From contig JAHLYW010000025.1 in NCBI GenBank assembly GCA_025128135.1, positions 62,001 through 126,000 on the forward strand: DNA of 64,000 nt, read 5' to 3'. Every line of letters begins with the position of its first letter. Position 1 is the stretch's first letter. The translations under genes were made by a program, and so were the position numbers. The notes under the pieces are model-generated. The model ran no database searches and was not told the DNA's origin. It saw only the letters and a list, made by a program, of their open reading frames with translations. Below are positions 21,712 to 30,100 of the stretch, one piece after another. This DNA is from Synechococcus sp. CS-1325. GTDB lineage: Bacteria > Cyanobacteriota > Cyanobacteriia > PCC-6307 > Cyanobiaceae.

Positions 21712-22673
21712 AGTTCAAGGATTACTACGCCTGCCTGGAGGTGGAGCGTGATGCCAGCGGGGAGGAGATCAAGAAGGCCTACCGTCGCCTGGCCCGCCGC
21801 ACCCACCCGGATGTGGCCAGGGAACCCGGCGCCGAGGAGCGCTTCAAGGAGATCAGCGAGGCCTACCAGACCCTCTCCGATCCGGAGAAGCGCCAGGCCT
21901 ACGACGAGCTGGGACGCCACCCCAGCGGCGAGGAGTTCAGGCCACCCCAGGAGTGGGAGAGCCGCTTCCGGCGCGGTGGCAGCCAGCAGGCTGGCCAGCA
22001 GGAGGTGGATCTGGCCGATCTGTTCGAGCAGATGGGATTCACAGCCCCCGGCGGCTTCGGCCGTCAGGCGGATGGCTTCCCGATCCGTGGCCAGGACATT
22101 GAGGTGGCCACGGAGCTGACGCTGGAGCAGGCCGCCCGGGGAAGCGAGGTGGCGTTCACGCTCAGCGTTCCCAGCCGGCTTGCCGATGGCGGCGTGGCGA
22201 GGCAGCCCCGGTCCGGCACGATCCGGGTGCCGCCCGGGGTGGTCGATGGCGAACGCCTGCGGGTACCGGGCCGAGGCGGCGCCGGCCATGGGGGTGGCCC
22301 AGCCGGCGATCTTTTTCTGGAGATCCGGCTCAAGCCCCATCCCCGTTTCCGGCCCGTCGGCCACGATCTCTACCTGGAGCTGCCGATCGCCCCCTGGGAG
22401 GCGGCCCTCGGCACCGAGATCGATCTGCCCACCCTCGATGGCACGGCGCGGCTGACGGTGCGGCCGGGCCTGCGCAACGGCCAGAAGCTGCGGCTGGCGG
22501 GCAAGGGCCTGCCGAGGCGCAAGCAGGGGGCCGGCGATCTCTACGGTGTGATTCAGATCGTGATGCCCGATCAGATCGGCGATCGCGAGCGGGAGCTCTA
22601 CCGCGAGCTCGCCGAGGTGTCCGCGTTCAACCCCCGTCAATCCCTTGAAACGGCAGCAACCGATGGCAGATGA
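21708..22673 (+). CDS. DnaJ-class co-chaperone (CbpA-like)
   Basis: 321 aa. J-domain at residues 1-65 with MKFKDYYACLEVERDASGEE and the HPD motif in RRTHPDV, then a Gly/Gln-rich linker and the C-terminal substrate-binding domains beginning around residue 125 (IRGQDIEVATELTLEQA) with TIRVPPGVVDGERLRV and AALGTEIDLPTLDG. No zinc-finger CxxCxGxG repeats, so it is the CbpA rather than the DnaJ class. It stimulates a DnaK Hsp70. The downstream modulator gene overlaps by 11 bp, a typical cbpA-cbpM layout. Confidence 0.92.
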   Translation: MKFKDYYACLEVERDASGEEIKKAYRRLARRTHPDVAREPGAEERFKEISEAYQTLSDPEKRQAYDELGRHPSGEEFRPPQEWESRFRRGGSQQAGQQEVDLADLFEQMGFTAPGGFGRQADGFPIRGQDIEVATELTLEQAARGSEVAFTLSVPSRLADGGVARQPRSGTIRVPPGVVDGERLRVPGRGGAGHGGGPAGDLFLEIRLKPHPRFRPVGHDLYLELPIAPWEAALGTEIDLPTLDGTARLTVRPGLRNGQKLRLAGKGLPRRKQGAGDLYGVIQIVMPDQIGDRERELYRELAEVSAFNPRQSLETAATDGR

Positions 22674-22980
22674 TCCGCTGATTCCCGCCGATGACGAGAA
22701 CCCGGTGGCGCTTGAGGAGTTGCTGGCGGCATCTGGTCTGGTCCATGAGGAGGTGAGCGAACTGATCCAGTTCGGTGTCTTCCAGCTCAGCGGCGGTGCG
22801 GGGGGCTGGTGCTTTCACGCCCGCACCGTCAGGCTGGCTTGCCGTGCCGCCCGCCTCCGCGACGACTTCGGCCTCAACGTGCCCGGCATGGCCCTGGCCC
22901 TCACCTACCTGGAGCGGATCGAGGCCCTGGAAGGGCGGCTGCGGGAGCTGGAGTGCCAGCTGCCGCTCCACGGGTCGTAA
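22663..22980 (+). CDS. CbpM-like chaperone modulator
   Basis: 105 aa. MerR-like helical protein of the CbpM family: ALEELLAASGLVHEEVSELI, then FQLSGGAGGWCFHA and ARLRDDFGLNVPGMALAL, ending in a leucine-rich helix (YLERIEALEGRLRELE). CbpM binds the J-domain of CbpA and inhibits it. The gene overlaps the DnaJ-like gene by 11 bp, which supports the pairing. Its TAA stop lies in a 14-bp tandem array. Confidence 0.85.
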   Translation: MADDPLIPADDENPVALEELLAASGLVHEEVSELIQFGVFQLSGGAGGWCFHARTVRLACRAARLRDDFGLNVPGMALALTYLERIEALEGRLRELECQLPLHGS

Positions 22981-23027
22981 TCCACAGGTCGTATCCACAG
23001 GTCGTAATCCACAGGTTGTAATCCATG
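22973..23027. repeat. 14-bp tandem repeat, four copies, bridging two genes
   Basis: Units GGTCGTAATCCACA (22973-22986), a 13-bp copy lacking one A (22987-22999), GGTCGTAATCCACA (23000-23013) and GGTTGTAATCCATG (23014-23027). It contains the CbpM stop codon and the ATG of the next gene, so the whole gap between the two genes is made of it. Each unit includes a TAATCCACA, one mismatch from the DnaA box TTATCCACA. Confidence 0.88.
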
Positions 23028-23753
23028 GGACGAAGCCAAACCGGAAGGATGCCCACCCGCCTGCTGCTGGGCGGGCTGCTGGTCCTGCTGCCCCTGGGCC
23101 CCGCCGCCCTGGCCCAGCCGGGGAGCACCATTGCCCTGCCGGAGCCCCAGGGCCAGACCCTGCTGCTGCAGAGCGTTGATCGAGCCGACTACGGACCGCT
23201 GGCCGAGCAGTTCCTCACCCAGGCCAACCTGGCCTACTGCGGTGTGGCCAGCATGGTGATGGTGCTCAACAGCCTGGCGGTGCCGGCCCCGGCGGTGGCG
23301 GGCTATGGCAGCTACCGCTTCTGGACCCAGGAGAACGTGTTCGAGCTCGCCGCCACCCGGGCGGTGATCAGCCCCGAGCTCGTGGCCCGCCAGGGGATGA
23401 CCCTGCAGGAACTGCGGGCGCTGCTGGCCAGCCATGGGCTGCAGGCCCGCGCCATCCACGGCGACCGGCTGAGCCTGGCCCAGTTGCGGCTGCTGGTGCG
23501 CAGCAACCTCGCCCGCGCCGACGACCGCCTGCTGGTGAACTATTTCCGCCCGTCGCTCGGCCAGGCCGGCGGCGGCCACATCTCGCCGCTGGCCGCGTAC
23601 AACGCCAGCACCGATCGGGTGCTGATCCTGGATGTGGCCCGCTACCGCTACCCGTCGGTGTGGGTGCCCCTGGCCGATCTCTGGCAGGCGATCCGCACTC
23701 CCGACAGCACGTCCGGGCGCAGTCGCGGCGTGGTGGTGGTGCGGCGGAACTGA
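23025..23753 (+). CDS. Phytochelatin-synthase-like papain-fold protein, secreted
   Basis: 242 aa (an ATG at 23049 removes eight residues and places the signal peptide at the very start). N-terminal MPTRLLLGGLLVLLP then PAALAQPG resembles a signal peptide. The phytochelatin-synthase fold is indicated by NLAYCGVASMVMVLNSL with the nucleophile Cys, GGGHISPLAAYN with the His, and VLILDVARYRYPSVWV with the Asp, spaced as in NlpC/PCS-type Cys-His-Asp triads. Single-domain bacterial members cleave glutathione or act as gamma-Glu-Cys dipeptidyl hydrolases; substrate here is unknown. Sits between the chaperone pair and the Mrp operon. Confidence 0.87.
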   Translation: MGRSQTGRMPTRLLLGGLLVLLPLGPAALAQPGSTIALPEPQGQTLLLQSVDRADYGPLAEQFLTQANLAYCGVASMVMVLNSLAVPAPAVAGYGSYRFWTQENVFELAATRAVISPELVARQGMTLQELRALLASHGLQARAIHGDRLSLAQLRLLVRSNLARADDRLLVNYFRPSLGQAGGGHISPLAAYNASTDRVLILDVARYRYPSVWVPLADLWQAIRTPDSTSGRSRGVVVVRRN

Positions 23754-23819
23754 TTTTCCGGTGGTCATCGCTACCATCAGCGCCCTGTCGGTCCGCCTCC
23801 CCGGGCCGTGTTTTCCTTC

Positions 23820-24191
23820 ATGGACCCCTTCCGGCTGCTCGAACTGCTGATCCTCGGGGCTGTGCTGGCGGGTTTTGCGGGCCTGCTGCTGCACCGCAAC
23901 CTCTTCTTCAAGGTGATGTGCATGGACGTGACGGGCTCCGCCGTGGTGGCCCTGTTCGTGCTGGTGGGGGCGCGCTCCGGCCTGCGCAGCCCGATCCTGT
24001 CTGCGGCGGCTGGCGATCCGGCCTCGGCGGGCCAGGGCGCCTGGGCCGACCCCATCCCCCAGGCTGTGATCCTCACGGCGATCGTGATCGGCCTCTCGAT
24101 CCAGGCGCTGCTGCTGGTGGTGATCACCCGCCTCTCACGCATTGATCCCAGCCTGGATCTGGCCAGCTTCGACACCGGTGGGAAGCGGTGA
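23820..24191 (+). CDS. mrpC: Mrp-type Na+/H+ antiporter subunit C
   Basis: 123 aa from the ATG at 23820 (a GTG at 23808 adds four). Three hydrophobic helices: LLELLILGAVLAGFAG, VTGSAVVALFVLVGARSG and IPQAVILTAIVIGLSIQALL. NuoK-like signature ADPIPQAVILTAIVIG is diagnostic of MrpC/MnhC. First gene of a tight seven-gene operon in which every junction after it is a 1-4 bp overlap. Confidence 0.92.
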   Translation: MDPFRLLELLILGAVLAGFAGLLLHRNLFFKVMCMDVTGSAVVALFVLVGARSGLRSPILSAAAGDPASAGQGAWADPIPQAVILTAIVIGLSIQALLLVVITRLSRIDPSLDLASFDTGGKR

Positions 24192-25714
24192 TGAACAGCC
24201 TGACGCTCAGCTTGATGCCGGCGCTGTCCGCCAAGGCCATCGTGATCGGCTGGTTGTTGCTGCCGTTCCTGGCCGCTTTTCTGGCCGCCGTGCTGCCACC
24301 GCTGGCCCGTTGGCTGTCGCTGCTCTGTTGCCTGGCCACCGCCGCGATCGCCGTGGCGATTCAGCTCGGCGGCCTGCCCGCCACCGTGGAATTGCTCGGC
24401 GCCTACGGGGTGGCGCTGAACACCGATGCGTTCGCGGTGCCGTTCCTGCTGCTCAACGCCCTGGTCTGCAGCGCGGTGGTGCTCGACAGCTGGCGCCGTC
24501 CGCTGCCGGGGCCGTTTTTGCTGCTGCTGATGGTGCTGCACGGCGGCCTCTCCACCGCCTTCGTGGTGATCGATCTGATCAGCCTTTACGTGACGCTGGA
24601 GGTGGTGGGAATCAGCGCCTTCCTGCTGATCCTGATCAGCCGCTCCGACCGCTCGCTGTGGGTGGCCCTGCGTTATCTGCTGATCGGCAACACGGTGATG
24701 ACGCTGTTTCTGATCGGCGCGGCCCTGGTGTACCTCGAGCGCGGCAGCTTCCGCTTTGAGGCGGTGGCGAGCACCACCAGCGTGGCCGCTCTGGCGCTGA
24801 TCCTGGTGGGGTTGCTGATGAAATCGGGCCTGTTCCTCTCGGGCCTGTGGCTGCCCGTCACCCATGCGGAGGCGCCGGCGGAGGTATCGGCGCTGCTCTC
24901 GGGCGTGGTGGTCAGCGCCGGCATCGCTCCGCTGCTGCGCCTGAGCGGCGGGGTGCCGGCCCTGGGCCCGGTGATCACCGGGCTCGGCCTGGCCAGCGCC
25001 CTGCTCGGTGTGGTGTTCGCCCTGGCTGATGCCGATGCCAAGCGCCTGCTGGCCTGGAGCACGTTGTCGCAGATGGGGCTGGTGGCGCTCTCGCCGCTGG
25101 CCGGCGGCTTCTACGCGCTCAGCCACGGCACCGCCAAGGCGGCTCTCTTCCTGGTGGCGCGCCGCTTCCCCAGTCGCGCCCTGCAGGGCTGGCGCGAGCG
25201 GCCCCTGCCCGCCGGCGTCTGGTGGCCGCTGGGCATCGGTGCGCTCTCGATCGTGGGCCTGCCCCCCCTGGCGGGCTTTGCGGCCAAGGCGGGCCTTTCC
25301 GGAGGGCTTTCCCAGCCCCTGGAGGTGGCGGTGACGCTGCTGAGCATGGGCACGGCGGCGGCCTATGCGCGCTTCTGGGGGGCGCCGCTGCTGCGAAGGC
25401 CGGCGTCGGTGGATTGTCCCAGTGCCGGCGCCAGGGGGGAGGCCAGCCCAGAACCTGCTTGGTCGCCTGGCGTGCTGCTGCTGCTGCTGGCACTGCTGCT
25501 GATCGGCGCCGCGAGCCTGCCGTGGATCGCTTCGCCGGCCAGCGCCGCTGCCAAGAGTGCCCTGGTGTTGCTCGGTGGCTGGGGGCTTCACCACCTGCTG
25601 GAAGGCGAGCGGTGGCGCGAACGGCTGTGGCTGCCCGAACTGGAGGGCTTCTCCGACCTGCTCGGCGGCATCGGTGTGGTGGGTGCGGGCCTGCTCGTGA
25701 TCCTGAACCGATGA
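24191..25714 (+). CDS. mrpD: Mrp-type antiporter subunit D (NuoL/M/N family)
   Basis: 507 aa starting at the ATG whose first base is the last base of the mrpC stop. Roughly 14 hydrophobic helices. Proton-translocation residues include the Glu in YVTLEVVGISAFLL (TM5-type), the Lys in LLMKSGLFLSGLWL and the region KRLLAWSTLSQMGLV. This is the only antiporter-like subunit in the operon; usual cyanobacterial Mrp operons have two D-type genes or a long MrpA, so this complex is minimal. Exchanges Na+ for H+ across the plasma membrane, by family. Confidence 0.92.
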   Translation: MNSLTLSLMPALSAKAIVIGWLLLPFLAAFLAAVLPPLARWLSLLCCLATAAIAVAIQLGGLPATVELLGAYGVALNTDAFAVPFLLLNALVCSAVVLDSWRRPLPGPFLLLLMVLHGGLSTAFVVIDLISLYVTLEVVGISAFLLILISRSDRSLWVALRYLLIGNTVMTLFLIGAALVYLERGSFRFEAVASTTSVAALALILVGLLMKSGLFLSGLWLPVTHAEAPAEVSALLSGVVVSAGIAPLLRLSGGVPALGPVITGLGLASALLGVVFALADADAKRLLAWSTLSQMGLVALSPLAGGFYALSHGTAKAALFLVARRFPSRALQGWRERPLPAGVWWPLGIGALSIVGLPPLAGFAAKAGLSGGLSQPLEVAVTLLSMGTAAAYARFWGAPLLRRPASVDCPSAGARGEASPEPAWSPGVLLLLLALLLIGAASLPWIASPASAAAKSALVLLGGWGLHHLLEGERWRERLWLPELEGFSDLLGGIGVVGAGLLVILNR

Positions 25715-26130
25715 GACGTCTGCTGCCCCTGCTGCTGAGCACCGCCTTCCGGCTGGCGCTGTGGTGCCTGCTCACCAGCGATCTGAGCCGGCTCAACCTG
25801 CTGATCGGCCTGGTGGTGGCCTTGCTGCTGCCGCGCGCCCGCTCGCGGCCCCTGCCGGTGCGCCTGCTGCTGAAGGCCGCCGGGCGCGCTCTGCTGGCGA
25901 TCCCGCAGGCCTACCTCGAAGCCCTGCGGCTGATCGTCGCCCCCGGGGTGGTGGAGCTTGAAACCAGCGAGCCGGCCACCGATCGGGCCCTGCCGCTGCT
26001 GGTGTTCCTCGATGTGTTCCGCATCACGCTCACCCCGTTCACGATCGTGCTCGGCCTGGAGGACGGTGGACGCCGCTACCGCATCCACTCCCTGCTCCCC
26101 GCGGCAGCACCGGAGGCTTCCGAACCATGA
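25711..26130 (+). CDS. mrpE: Mrp antiporter subunit E
   Basis: 139 aa. MrpE/MnhE features: N-terminal helices RLALWCLLTSD and LNLLIGLVVALLLP, then AYLEALRLIVAPGVVELET and DVFRITLTPFTIVLG. The family is a small membrane subunit needed for antiporter assembly. The sequence EP before the stop is followed by an ATGA overlap with mrpF. Confidence 0.9.
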   Translation: MRRLLPLLLSTAFRLALWCLLTSDLSRLNLLIGLVVALLLPRARSRPLPVRLLLKAAGRALLAIPQAYLEALRLIVAPGVVELETSEPATDRALPLLVFLDVFRITLTPFTIVLGLEDGGRRYRIHSLLPAAAPEASEP

Positions 26131-26375
26131 CCGTGGTGCTGTGGGGCATGGTGCTGGCGCTGGTGATCCCGATCGCCGTGGCCTGCCGACCGTCGGACGT
26201 GTGGGACCGGCTGGCGGCCTTCTCCAGCGTGTCGTCGAAGGTGGCACTGATCATCCTGGTGGTGTCGGTGCTGCGCGACGACCGGATGCTGGGGCTGGTG
26301 GGGGCGATCGTGCTCAGCGCCGGCAATGCCGGCCTGCTGCTGCTCGCCAACCTGCTGCGGGAGGTGGAGCGGTGA
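26127..26375 (+). CDS. mrpF: Mrp antiporter subunit F
   Basis: 82 aa with three hydrophobic helices: VVLWGMVLALVIPIAVA, AALSV-like KVALIILVVSVLRDD and LVGAIVLSAGNAGLLLL. Position between mrpE and mrpG and the cluster RPSDVWDRLAAFSS match MrpF/MnhF. Overlaps both neighbours. Confidence 0.88.
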   Translation: MTVVLWGMVLALVIPIAVACRPSDVWDRLAAFSSVSSKVALIILVVSVLRDDRMLGLVGAIVLSAGNAGLLLLANLLREVER

Positions 26376-26689
26376 TGCGTGGCTCCTTCTCCGATCACGC
26401 CAGCCTGCTGCTGCTGGGTGCGGGCCTGATTCTCTGGTTCTGGGGCACCTGGCCGCTGCTGGGCAAGCACAGCTACCTGCGCAAGCTGCATGCCCTCTCG
26501 GTGGCCGACACGCTGGGCTCCTCGCTGATGCTGCTCGGCCTGCTGCTGCGCATTCCCGGGCAGTGGCCGCTGCTCACCCTGGCGCTGGTGGGCCTGATCG
26601 TGTGGAACACGATTTTCGGCTATGTGCTGGCGGCCTGCTCGCTGCCAGCCCACCCCAGCCGCCGCACCGGGCAGGAGCACACCCCATGA
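26375..26689 (+). CDS. mrpG: Mrp antiporter subunit G
   Basis: 104 aa from the ATG at 26375 (a GTG one codon upstream is also in frame). Helices at ASLLLLGAGLILWFWGTW, LGSSLMLLGLLLRI and LALVGLIVWNTIFGYVL. YLRKLHALSVADTLG is the MrpG/PhaG signature. Overlap of 4 bp with the next gene. Confidence 0.9.
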   Translation: MRGSFSDHASLLLLGAGLILWFWGTWPLLGKHSYLRKLHALSVADTLGSSLMLLGLLLRIPGQWPLLTLALVGLIVWNTIFGYVLAACSLPAHPSRRTGQEHTP

Positions 26690-27213
26690 ACGCCCCGTTC
26701 GACCTGGCCGGTCAGCTGGATCTGCTTCTGCCGATCACCGCCCTGCTGCCGCTCACCGCCGTGCTGCTGGTGAGCCAGAGCAACCCTTACCAGACCCTGG
26801 TGCTGCGCGGCATTCTCGGCTCGGTGGCCACCTTGCTCTACGCCCTGCTGGGGGCGCCGGATGTGGCGATCACCGAAGCCCTGGTGGGCACCCTGCTCTC
26901 CACCACGCTCTACGCCGTGGCGTTGCGGTCGTCGATGGCGCTGCGGCTGTCGTTTCCGGAAGGTGCGCCGCCGTCGGCGCAGAGCCAGCAGCTGCTGCGC
27001 GCCTGGCTGGAGCCGGCGGGCCTGCGGCTGCGGCTGGTGCCGCCCGCAGAAGCGGCCCTCGGTGCCGCCAACGGTTGCCATGGCCGCCTGGACACGGATC
27101 AGCAGCTGCTGGTGGTGAATCCACGGCTGCTGAAGCGCCTGCAGGCCCTGGAGGGCTACCGCTCCTGGCGCGAGAACGGCGGCGCGCTCGACCTCGAGAA
27201 TGCCGCCCCATGA
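26686..27213 (+). CDS. Short MrpA-like subunit with DUF4040 core
   Basis: 175 aa. Residues 18-80 hold three hydrophobic helices and the DUF4040/MbhD segment GILGSVATLLYALLGAPDVA, then ITEALVGTLLSTTLYAVA; the Glu in ITEAL is the conserved membrane acidic residue. The rest (about 85-175) is soluble and not recognised. In typical Mrp complexes this module is the C-terminal part of the large MrpA subunit, so here MrpA is reduced to it. Coupled to mrpG and mrpB by 4-bp overlaps. Confidence 0.82.
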   Translation: MNAPFDLAGQLDLLLPITALLPLTAVLLVSQSNPYQTLVLRGILGSVATLLYALLGAPDVAITEALVGTLLSTTLYAVALRSSMALRLSFPEGAPPSAQSQQLLRAWLEPAGLRLRLVPPAEAALGAANGCHGRLDTDQQLLVVNPRLLKRLQALEGYRSWRENGGALDLENAAP

Positions 27214-27869
27214 CCTGGCTCTACCTGGTGGCCGCCACGGCCCTCTGCCTCTCCCCCCTGGCCTCGGCCCTGCCGCCTACGGCGGATCTGCTGCCGCTGA
27301 TCAACACCCTCGTCGAGCAGACGAACGTGCCGAATCTGGTGTCGGGGGTGATCCTCTACACCCGCCTCTACGACACGGTCACCGAGGTGGTGGTGTTCAC
27401 CCTGGCCTCGATCGGGGTGCGGTTCCTGCTGGCCGGTGAACCCACCAAGCCCAACGTGCGTGCCCTCGACGATGCCCCCTCGGTGGTGCTCTGCCAGCTG
27501 AGCGGCACGATCGCTGCCCTGATCGGCGTGGAGCTGGCCCTGCGCGGCCATCTTTCGCCCGGTGGCGGCTTCGCGGCAGGGGTGGCCGGCGGCACCGCGA
27601 TCGGCCTGGCCCTGATCAGCGGCTCGGCGGAGCTCTCCGATCGCGTCTACCGCCGCTACCGCGCCGACCTCTGGGAGAAGGGGGCGGTGATCGCCTTCGT
27701 GCTGCTGGCTGCGCTCACCCTGGGCGGCCTGCCGCCACCGCCCGGGGAGTTCGGCAGCCTGGCGGGCGGCAGCTGGATCCCGCTGCTGAATGTGCTGGTG
27801 GCAATCAAGGTGACGCTGGGCTCCTGGGCGATGGTGCAGCTGTTCGTGCGCCACCGGGGGTTGCTGTGA
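27210..27869 (+). CDS. mrpB: Mrp antiporter subunit B
   Basis: 219 aa. MnhB-domain protein: PNLVSGVILYTRLYDTVTEV, VFTLASIGVRFLL, then LRGHLSPGGGFAAGVAGG and the final helix NVLVAIKVTLGSWAMVQLFV. An extra N-terminal helix plus PTADLLPLINTLVEQTN precedes the domain. Last gene of the operon; the base composition drops sharply two bases after its stop, where the AT-rich island begins. Confidence 0.9.
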   Translation: MTWLYLVAATALCLSPLASALPPTADLLPLINTLVEQTNVPNLVSGVILYTRLYDTVTEVVVFTLASIGVRFLLAGEPTKPNVRALDDAPSVVLCQLSGTIAALIGVELALRGHLSPGGGFAAGVAGGTAIGLALISGSAELSDRVYRRYRADLWEKGAVIAFVLLAALTLGGLPPPPGEFGSLAGGSWIPLLNVLVAIKVTLGSWAMVQLFVRHRGLL

Positions 27870-27956
27870 TTAGGAAGTTACAGTCGCGAGTTATTGAATT
27901 AATGCGATCTGCAGGATATAGATTACCTTAGAATTAGGATTCGAGGCAGCTTAGAT

Positions 27957-28583
27957 TCACGAACATTTAGGCAAGAATGGAGCATCGTTCATACGAAAAA
28001 ATCTGACTTCGATTCTCCTTCTTGAAAGATCGTTTTCATTTCTTGCAGGTGAAAGAGCTCCATTTTTGCCTATGAGGCTGGCACCTGAAAGCACCCGATA
28101 GGAAACATGATTGTTTGGATTAGACAACAAAGACTCTAGTTCACTCTTTACTGCAAGAGCTCGAAGCAACCCGAGATCTGCGTTGCTGCCAGCAGCATAA
28201 CCAGATAGAGTTTTCACTTCTTTAATTGTTGATAACTTGCGATCAAGGTTGCTTGATCCCCCCGCAGGAGTCCCATCCGTGTGTCCGATCAATTCTATCG
28301 TATCGATTCCATAGCACCGAACAGTCCGCTCAATCAAAGGCAAAGCATACTTGTGAAGAGATTGCTTGAATCCTTCTGTAAGCGTGTAGCTACCTGTAGA
28401 GAAACGGTAGTTCTGACTGTCTCCCAAGTTGATTACTGGGGGCTTGGAATTCATAGCTCTAACTAAGGTGGTAACAGCAATAAACAACGAAAAAACAAGT
28501 AGAGTATTTGTAAGAAGGTCAGTCATGGGAATCCATACAGATGTATCTCGGTTTTGGCTGGTAGTTCTCCTTAGGCTTGGCAT
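27957..28583 (-). CDS. MotB/OmpA/ZorB-like membrane-anchored protein
   Basis: 208 aa. One N-terminal helix at about 22-40 preceded by WIPMTDLL: the Asp at residue 22 occupies the place of the proton-binding Asp of MotB/ZorB stator proteins. Residues 60-205 form an OmpA-like peptidoglycan-binding domain with IELIGHTDGTPAGG, SNLDRKLS and ENDLSRRRIEVRF at the end. By analogy it would anchor an ion-driven motor to the cell wall and carry the ion through the membrane with the MotA-like protein upstream. It is last in a four-gene AT-rich operon, 13 bp after that gene. Closest known relative in logic is ZorB; the sequence alone cannot rule out a TolR/ExbD-like use. Confidence 0.78.
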   Translation of the reverse strand: MPSLRRTTSQNRDTSVWIPMTDLLTNTLLVFSLFIAVTTLVRAMNSKPPVINLGDSQNYRFSTGSYTLTEGFKQSLHKYALPLIERTVRCYGIDTIELIGHTDGTPAGGSSNLDRKLSTIKEVKTLSGYAAGSNADLGLLRALAVKSELESLLSNPNNHVSYRVLSGASLIGKNGALSPARNENDLSRRRIEVRFFRMNDAPFLPKCS

Positions 28584-28596
28584 GGATTCAGTTCAG

Positions 28597-30090
28597 TTAT
28601 GATCTATCGGCAAAAGAAGGAGGTGGAGGTGGAGGATTTCGTTCGATGCCACTTGCAATCCTAGCGAGCTCCGCCTGAACCTCCGACAACGAAGCAAGCT
28701 GAAGTCTGGAAATGGATGAAAGGGATTCAACCGCTTGAAACAGTTCACCTAAGTTTCCGTGAAGCGACTTGATATCTGCTGCTTGCTCATTTGAGAGTGT
28801 GCGGGCTATCCCACCAATAAGCTGGATTGCATCGCTCATCTCCCCGGTAAGCTTTACTAACGCCCGGTCGGTTTTTGCACGTGCACTAAGCCAAGTAAGA
28901 CCTTTTTTCTGCACGTTTTCCATGGAAGCGGTTGCCGAACTCAGAATTTCATTTGACTGAGTACCCAACACAGACAAGAGCTCAGTGCGCTTATCTGCAG
29001 ATTCAACGGCGTCTAAGAATTTACCTTGACTGTCACTAGTCTTAAGGATAATACCTCCAAGCAACTCCGAGGCATCAACCGATTGTCTTGCAGTTAAAGA
29101 GAGATTGTTAGCTGCAGACCGTAATGCCTCAGTATGTTGAAGAAACTTCTCACATGCTTCTGAGAAGTCCTGTGCAAACTTGGTTTGTTCAAACTGTTTG
29201 GCTGCCCTGAGATAAAGTTCGCCTGCATATCCCAATTTCTCAGATCCTTCTTTGACTTGAATTACAAACTGTTTTGTCTCATTGATCTGCGTCGAGAGAG
29301 AATATACTAATTTCTCAATCCTGCTTGCAATTGCATTCTCAATAGCGCGAGAAACCTTTTCGCTGAACTGAGAAAGATAGTCAGTCAAATAGATTTCCAT
29401 CCTCTCCATGGATTCCCCTACAAGGGAATACCTTCTACAATCTGTCTGAATCACCTGTTCGAGATACCCAGCTAGAAGTTCAATAGTGTCATTTTTAATG
29501 CCAAGGATTCCGTTGGCTGTACCGATTAGCCACAGAAAGCTGCTTAAGGTTACTCCCATAAGACTTGTTGAGAAAGCAGCTGCAAGAGATGGAAAGAGGT
29601 TGGCAAGTCCATCCATGAGAGATGTTTGTTCAACTGCACTTTCTGATCCACGAATGAGACTAGAAAGCTCACTCATGTTCCCAATTAGGCCAACAAATGT
29701 GCCGATCAAGCCAAGGGTTACAAGAAAGCCTGGTCCACCATGAAGTAGATCATCAACTTGTGAAAATGACCATTTTCTTCCCAAGAGCACTGCTGCTGTT
29801 GCACGAGACACTTCGCTTGAGCTGATCGCATAAGAATCAACACTTTCTATCTTGGCTGCTGCAATTCGGTAGCGAGTACTGCAGGAACGAGCTATGCTAA
29901 GGCTAGCGTCATTCTCAGTTAGGCAATCGCGAGACTCTCGTAGTGAAGTACCCAAGCATGCACGTAACGCTCGTGTAGAGCGTTTAAGCTTCTCCCCGAG
30001 AATGATTAATAGCAGGAAAAGCGATAGCTGTATAAATAGGATGGTCCACCCAACAGGCCCTAGCGTGAAAAGAAAGAAGTTTGTGTTCAC
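28597..30090 (-). CDS. MotA/TolQ/ZorA-like proton channel with long helical tail
   Basis: 497 aa, GTG start. First helix at about 11-31, then a short cytosolic part, then the two diagnostic helices: GFLVTLGLIGTFVGLIGNMS (about 121-140) and LFPSLAAAFSTSLMGVTLSS (about 165-184), the MotA/TolQ/ExbB motifs. Residues 200-480 are predicted entirely helical with heptad-like leucines and end in a Pro tract (PPPPPP). A long cytosolic helical tail is the mark of ZorA. Function as an ion-driven motor component is an inference. The gene starts 10 bp after the small acidic protein gene. Codon use is AT-richer than in the flanking core genes. Confidence 0.78.
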   Translation of the reverse strand: MNTNFFLFTLGPVGWTILFIQLSLFLLLIILGEKLKRSTRALRACLGTSLRESRDCLTENDASLSIARSCSTRYRIAAAKIESVDSYAISSSEVSRATAAVLLGRKWSFSQVDDLLHGGPGFLVTLGLIGTFVGLIGNMSELSSLIRGSESAVEQTSLMDGLANLFPSLAAAFSTSLMGVTLSSFLWLIGTANGILGIKNDTIELLAGYLEQVIQTDCRRYSLVGESMERMEIYLTDYLSQFSEKVSRAIENAIASRIEKLVYSLSTQINETKQFVIQVKEGSEKLGYAGELYLRAAKQFEQTKFAQDFSEACEKFLQHTEALRSAANNLSLTARQSVDASELLGGIILKTSDSQGKFLDAVESADKRTELLSVLGTQSNEILSSATASMENVQKKGLTWLSARAKTDRALVKLTGEMSDAIQLIGGIARTLSNEQAADIKSLHGNLGELFQAVESLSSISRLQLASLSEVQAELARIASGIERNPPPPPPSFADRS

Positions 30091-30100
30091 TGCAAAATTC

